A stretch of DNA of 44,580 nucleotides from Deltaproteobacteria bacterium (GTDB lineage Bacteria; Myxococcota_A; UBA9160; PR03), in assembly GCA_035063765.1 (NCBI GenBank), contig JAPSFT010000027.1, positions 1-44,580 of the forward strand. Direction: 5' to 3'. How positions within the stretch are numbered: the stretch's first letter is position 1; every line of letters starts with the position of its first letter. Shown piece by piece: positions 40,922-44,580 of this stretch. Both the position numbers and the translations under genes were made by a program. A model generated the notes under the pieces. The model made no database searches. It worked only from the letters and a program-made list of their open reading frames with translations, and had not been told where the DNA came from.

Positions 40922-41818
40922 TCAGCTCGCTCCGGCCGAGAAGGTGTCGCAGGCCTCCATGTCCCCGGTCTCGAGTCCGCGCCGGAACCAGGTGACGCGC
41001 TGTGCCGAGCTGCCGTGGGTGAACGACTCGGGGACCACCGTGCCCTGGGTCTGGCGCTGGATGCGGTCGTCGCCGATCGCGGCCGCGGCGTTCAGGCCTT
41101 CCTCGACGTCGCCCTGCTCGAGGATCTGGCGCGTGCGATCGGCGTGATGGGCCCAGACGCCGGCCAGGCAGTCGGCCTGCAGCTCGAGCCGGACCGAGAG
41201 CTGGTTGCCCATCTCCGGCGACACCCGCTCGCGTTGCTTCTGCACCTGCTGGGAGATCCCGAGCAGGGTCTGGACGTGGTGCCCCACCTCGTGGGCGATC
41301 ACGTAGGCCTGGGCGAAGTCGCCGGGCGCGCGGAAGCGCTGCCGGAGGTCGCGGTAGAAGCCGAGGTCGATGTAGACCTTCTGGTCGAGCGGGCAGTAGA
41401 AGGGGCCCATCGCCGCCTGCGCCATCCCGCAGGCCGAGCGCACGACGTCGGTGAAGAGCACGAGACGCGGCGGCTGGTACGCCTGGCCCGACGCCGCGAA
41501 GATCTCGCCCCAGGTGTCCTCGGTGTCGGCCAGCACGACCGAGACGAACTCGGCCTGCTCGTCACCGGCTCCGCCCGCCTGGGGCGCCGGCGCCCCGCCC
41601 GCGTAGCCGCCCGGATCCACCTGCGTGAGGTCACCACCGCCGCCGCCGCCGGCCAGCATCCCGAGCAGCGCCATCGGATCCGCGCCGAGCAGCCACAGGA
41701 CGAGCAGCAGCAGGATCATCCCGCCGCCCCCGATCCGGAGCCCGCCGCCGCCCAACGGCATCCCCGCGCCGCGCCGGTCCTCGACGTTCTGGCTGCGCCG
41801 TCCCTCACGCCACCGCAT
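40922..41818 (-). CDS. YpfJ-like neutral zinc metallopeptidase
   Basis: A 298-aa protein. Seen: a Gly-rich N-terminus with one membrane helix (MILLLLVLWLLGADPMALLG), VRSACGMAQAAMGPFYCPLD, VYIDLGFYRDLRQRF, AYVIAHEVGHHVQTLLGISQ with zincin motif HEVGH (176-180), VRLELQADCLAGVWAHHADR with the third ligand, and THGSSAQRVTWFRRGLETGD. This is the full pattern of the YpfJ/Zn_peptidase_2 family: a membrane-anchored, probably periplasmic zinc protease of unknown substrate. The Gly-rich stretch before the membrane segment is low complexity. Confidence 0.9.
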   Translation of the reverse strand: MRWREGRRSQNVEDRRGAGMPLGGGGLRIGGGGMILLLLVLWLLGADPMALLGMLAGGGGGGDLTQVDPGGYAGGAPAPQAGGAGDEQAEFVSVVLADTEDTWGEIFAASGQAYQPPRLVLFTDVVRSACGMAQAAMGPFYCPLDQKVYIDLGFYRDLRQRFRAPGDFAQAYVIAHEVGHHVQTLLGISQQVQKQRERVSPEMGNQLSVRLELQADCLAGVWAHHADRTRQILEQGDVEEGLNAAAAIGDDRIQRQTQGTVVPESFTHGSSAQRVTWFRRGLETGDMEACDTFSAGAS

Positions 41819-41906
41819 CGCACGCCCTCCGCGGCCTGCCCCCCTGGCCGGCCCCCGGGCAGCTTAGCCAGCGCCGTGCGCGGAGGTACCGCGCCGTGGC
41901 GCGGGC

Positions 41907-43748
41907 TCAGGGCGCGAGCACGCCGGCGTGGACGAGGAGGATGCGCCGCAGCTCCTGGATGCCGGGCGCGCTCATCTGCACGGAGTGGCCCGAGTCCACG
42001 ATCCGCTCGGACTCGACCCCGCCGACGTGCGCGCTCTCGAAGCGCACGACGCCGTCCCCCCGGCCCTCGGGCGGCGGCCCGCCGCGCACCGCGATGATCG
42101 AGTTCGCGACCACGCCGGGTGCGATCGGCAGCTCCGCGAGCGCGCGCAGGAAGGGGTTGTTCGAGGCCATGTTGTCGAGGCTCGTCGGCATCCGGTCGAG
42201 GCTGCGCAGGAGGAACGCGTCGCTGCCCGAGGTGGCCAGGTCGAGCATCGTGCTCGCGATCGTGGTGGGGGCCTTCACGAGCCGCGAGATCCAGCTCACG
42301 ACCCGGAAGTCGGAGAGGTAGCTGCCCCGGTGCGGCGTGGACAGGAAGACCACGCGCGTGACGAAGGGCAGCGGCTCGAAGAAGAGCGAGCGGCGCAGCA
42401 GCGCGGCGGACGCGGGCGCGAGGTCGAGCTCGTCGAGCGGCCGGCGCGAGACGCCGCGCCAGAACGCGTCGCCGCTCGCGACGACCGTGAGCTTCGTGAG
42501 GAGCCCGCCCTGGCTGTGCCCGGCCACGACCATCCGCTGCAGCGCCGGGTCCCGGCCCTCCGGGTCGAGCTCGGCGACGACGCGCCGCAGCGTCTCGGCC
42601 AGGATCCCGCCCGAGTACCCGATCGGGTTGCCGGTGTTGTAGAGGAACAGCCAGAACTGGTAGCGGCGTCCGATCTCGGGGTCGTTGTCGAGCTCGTTGA
42701 TCATCTCGGCCCAGGTGGCCGGGCTCGAGAAGGTGCCGTGGACGAGCACCAGCGGGATCCGCCCCGGCTCGTAGGGGCGCAGCATCACGAGCCGCTCGCG
42801 CTGGCCGCCGGGCAGGTAGTCGCCGAGCCGGAAGCCGGCGAAGCCGAAGTCCCAGATCGGGGCCCCCTCGAGCATGTAGGCGAGCGACGAGCTGCGCTCG
42901 AGCTCGAGCGGGACGGCCTGGCCGCCGACGGCGAGCTCGGGCCGCTCCTCCTCGGAGAAGGTCTCGAGCCGCCCCACCACGTGCCCGCGCGCGATCTGCG
43001 CGCGCACGTCGTCGATGCGCAGGAACGCGGTCACCGGCACGCGCAGGCGCTCGGGGACGTAGCGGGCGCCGGGGGGGAGCGCAGCGCCCGCGGGCCGCGC
43101 GAGGCCCGCGGCCAGCGGCGCGCCGAGCCCGGCCCGGCGGTAGCGGTTGCGCAGCCCGCGCACCCGGAGGTCCGCCGCCGGCACCGCGCGCTCGAGCTGC
43201 CAGCCGAGCCAGTCCGTCGCGTCGGGCTCGGCGACGACGTCGAGCCCGCCGAAGGGCAGCGCGTGGCGGCTGCTCGCGATCGCGAAGTGCTCGCGCCGCT
43301 CGTCGGCGAGGCCGAGCGTGAGCCCGCGGTTGTAGAGCTGGCGCGCGACCTGGATGCGCGGATCGAAGGCCTGGAGCGGGGGCCTGCCGTCCTCGAACAG
43401 GAAGGCGTAGGCGTAGACGGCAGCCGCGAGCGCGTGGTCGCGGCGGCCCCTGCGTTCGGCCTGGAGGAACGACAGCTCGGCGAGCGCGTACAGGCGGTCG
43501 CGATCGCCCTCCGCCGCCAGGCCCGCGTGGAGCTGCGCGATCGTCGCGTCCGGCTCGCGGGCGAAGGCCTCGAGCAGGTCGAGGCGGGTCAGGAGCTCGC
43601 GGGTCGGCGCGCTCGGCTGGTCGCCGCCGAGCGCGCTGCGCACGAGCTCGCGGTGCACCTCGCGCGGGCTCGCGCGCTCGACACCGACGGGAGTCGCGCA
43701 GGCGGCCAGCCCGAGCGCGAGCGCGGCGATCGGGAGCAGCCGGCTCAT
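41907..43748 (-). CDS. Alpha/beta-hydrolase lipoprotein
   Basis: A 613-aa protein. Seen: MSRLLPIAALALGLAAC, a lipobox with Cys17; a helical N-terminal domain (LYALAELSFLQAERRGRRDH); then a C-terminal hydrolase with PLVLVHGTFSSPATWAEMIN, MVVAGHSQGGLLTKLTVVAS (Ser412), FLSTPHRGSYLSDFRVVSWI and DSGHSVQM with the catalytic His near residue 588. The order is that of lipase-like or PGAP1-like serine hydrolases. Likely acts on lipids or esters at the membrane. It overlaps the upstream TPR gene stop by 4 nt (ATGA), so both are one operon. Confidence 0.83.
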   Translation of the reverse strand: MSRLLPIAALALGLAACATPVGVERASPREVHRELVRSALGGDQPSAPTRELLTRLDLLEAFAREPDATIAQLHAGLAAEGDRDRLYALAELSFLQAERRGRRDHALAAAVYAYAFLFEDGRPPLQAFDPRIQVARQLYNRGLTLGLADERREHFAIASSRHALPFGGLDVVAEPDATDWLGWQLERAVPAADLRVRGLRNRYRRAGLGAPLAAGLARPAGAALPPGARYVPERLRVPVTAFLRIDDVRAQIARGHVVGRLETFSEEERPELAVGGQAVPLELERSSSLAYMLEGAPIWDFGFAGFRLGDYLPGGQRERLVMLRPYEPGRIPLVLVHGTFSSPATWAEMINELDNDPEIGRRYQFWLFLYNTGNPIGYSGGILAETLRRVVAELDPEGRDPALQRMVVAGHSQGGLLTKLTVVASGDAFWRGVSRRPLDELDLAPASAALLRRSLFFEPLPFVTRVVFLSTPHRGSYLSDFRVVSWISRLVKAPTTIASTMLDLATSGSDAFLLRSLDRMPTSLDNMASNNPFLRALAELPIAPGVVANSIIAVRGGPPPEGRGDGVVRFESAHVGGVESERIVDSGHSVQMSAPGIQELRRILLVHAGVLAP

Positions 43749-44580
43749 CGGGCGGAGCCTCCATCGGCTTCGAGCTGCGCGAGGAGCGCGCGGGCCTCGG
43801 GATCGTCGGGCGCGGCGCCGACCAGCGCGCGCGCGTAGCGGATCGCCTCCTCCCGCCGGCCGGCCTGGAGCGACAGGCTCGCCAGCGCCGCGAGCAGCTC
43901 GCGATCGCCGGGGCGGCGCTGGTGGGCAGCGGAGAGCACCTCGAGCGCCCGCTCGCCCTGCCCCGCGTCGTGGAGCGCGACCCCGAGCACGTAGGCGAAG
44001 TGCGCCTGCGCGGGCGCCAGCGCGACCGCCCGCTCGAGCTCGCCGAGCGCCTCCTCGCGCCGGCCCGTGCGCACGAGCGCCAGGCCGAGCGCGTGGTGGA
44101 GCTCGGCGGAATCGGGCGCGCTCGCGAGCGCGCGGCGCAGGAGCGCCTCGGCGGCCGCCTCGTTGCCCTCGGCGCGTTCGAGGTCGGCGAGGTTCGCGGC
44201 GGCCGGCACGAAGTCGGGCGCGAGCCGTAGGGCGGTCTCGTACTCGCGCCGCGCCGCCGCGGGCTCGCCGAGCGCGAGGTCGAGGAGCGCCAGGTTCAGG
44301 TGGGCCTCGGGCCGGTCGGCCTGGACCTCCTGCGCGGCGCGGTACTCGGCGAGCGCGCCCGCGAGCGCCGCGCGCTCGGCCGGACGCCAGAGCGGGGCCG
44401 GCACGTCCGCGAGGGCGCGCCCCGCCTCGCTCCGCACCGCGAGCCGCGGATCGCGCAGGAGCGGCTGCAGGGCGCCGAGCCGCTCGGCCGGCGCCGCGCG
44501 CGCCGCGGCCTCGAGCGCGCCGAGCCGCACGAGCGGGTCGGGGTCGGCAGCGGCGCGGCGGAGCGCCGCGGCGCCCGGGC
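43745..44580 (-). CDS. TPR/HEAT-repeat protein, 5' end outside window
   Basis: The frame is open to the window edge, reading upstream into RAAADPDPLVRLGALEAAAR, so the start is not in the window. Seen: HEAT-like pieces (PLLRDPRLAVRSEAGRALAD) then TPR units: AEYRAAQEVQADRPEAHLNL, ARREYETALRLAPDFVPAAA, ALLRRALASAPDSAELHHAL and GELERAVALAPAQAHFAYVL, with one more helix pair at the end. Large proteins combining HEAT and TPR repeats can also carry multihaem cytochrome domains, but nothing here shows haem sites. It precedes the hydrolase gene with a 4-nt overlap. Confidence 0.8.
   Translation of the reverse strand, partial: PGAAALRRAAADPDPLVRLGALEAAARAAPAERLGALQPLLRDPRLAVRSEAGRALADVPAPLWRPAERAALAGALAEYRAAQEVQADRPEAHLNLALLDLALGEPAAARREYETALRLAPDFVPAAANLADLERAEGNEAAAEALLRRALASAPDSAELHHALGLALVRTGRREEALGELERAVALAPAQAHFAYVLGVALHDAGQGERALEVLSAAHQRRPGDRELLAALASLSLQAGRREEAIRYARALVGAAPDDPEARALLAQLEADGGSAR

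Overview
The window looks like a piece of chromosome from a high-GC, Gram-negative bacterium of the deltaproteobacterial/Myxococcota-like or Binatia-like type. This placement is an inference. It rests on extreme GC with strong G/C third-position bias, several lipoproteins with lipoboxes, a PEP-CTERM protein, a Cys-containing MYXO-CTERM-like tail, and many acyl-CoA, P450 and TetR genes. No rRNA, tRNA or CRISPR array was seen.

Region 1 (1-4525) has lower GC and is foreign. It holds the end of a DUF1214 protein followed three bases later by a complete integron attC site (386-445). Then come an HNH-like cassette gene cut by an IS3 remnant, a hicBA toxin-antitoxin pair, a complete IS6110-like IS3-family element (2308-3615) with a frameshifted orfB, a methyltransferase whose ATG abuts the IS end, a parE toxin fragment and the left half of a second attC (4494-4525). 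This reads as a decayed integron cassette array. It ends abruptly at the stop codon of the first steroid gene.

Region 2 (4526-15553) is a minus-strand catabolic cluster. Its proteins closely resemble the mycobacterial KstR2-regulon enzymes that degrade the last two steroid rings (C and D): IpdA, IpdB, IpdC-like, EchA20-like, FadE31-like, two FadE32/33-type subunits, FadA6-like and two SDRs like Rv3549c and Rv3548c. It has two arms (15498-12029 and 10760-4526) separated by a PEP-CTERM phytase-like gene. Both arms begin with the same 15-bp promoter/operator element, which suggests co-regulation. FadD3, FadE30, IpdF and KstR2 homologues are not in the window.

Region 3 (15554-21454) carries a DEAD-box RNA helicase, a small membrane protein, a 980-aa secreted HAF/Asp-repeat/propeller protein and a lipoprotein. 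Region 4 (21455-24325) is a TetR gene divergent from an OB-fold/thiolase-like/SnoaL-like operon, probably also acyl-CoA metabolism. Region 5 (24368-30772, minus) runs from a GMC oxidoreductase and its subunit-3-like partner through a lipoprotein, a DUF4105-like protein and a cytochrome c to a GFA-domain protein and a nucleotidyltransferase.

Region 6 (31119-35030, plus) is a chain of three kelch-repeat paralogues, the third shortened, followed by the tail of a TPR protein. Region 7 (35061-44580) holds a DUF4143 ATPase with a perfect 32-bp palindrome at its start codon, a carboxylesterase lipoprotein, a P450-TetR pair with a 20-bp palindromic operator, a small secreted protein, a YpfJ-like zinc peptidase, an alpha/beta-hydrolase lipoprotein and a TPR/HEAT protein that runs off the window.
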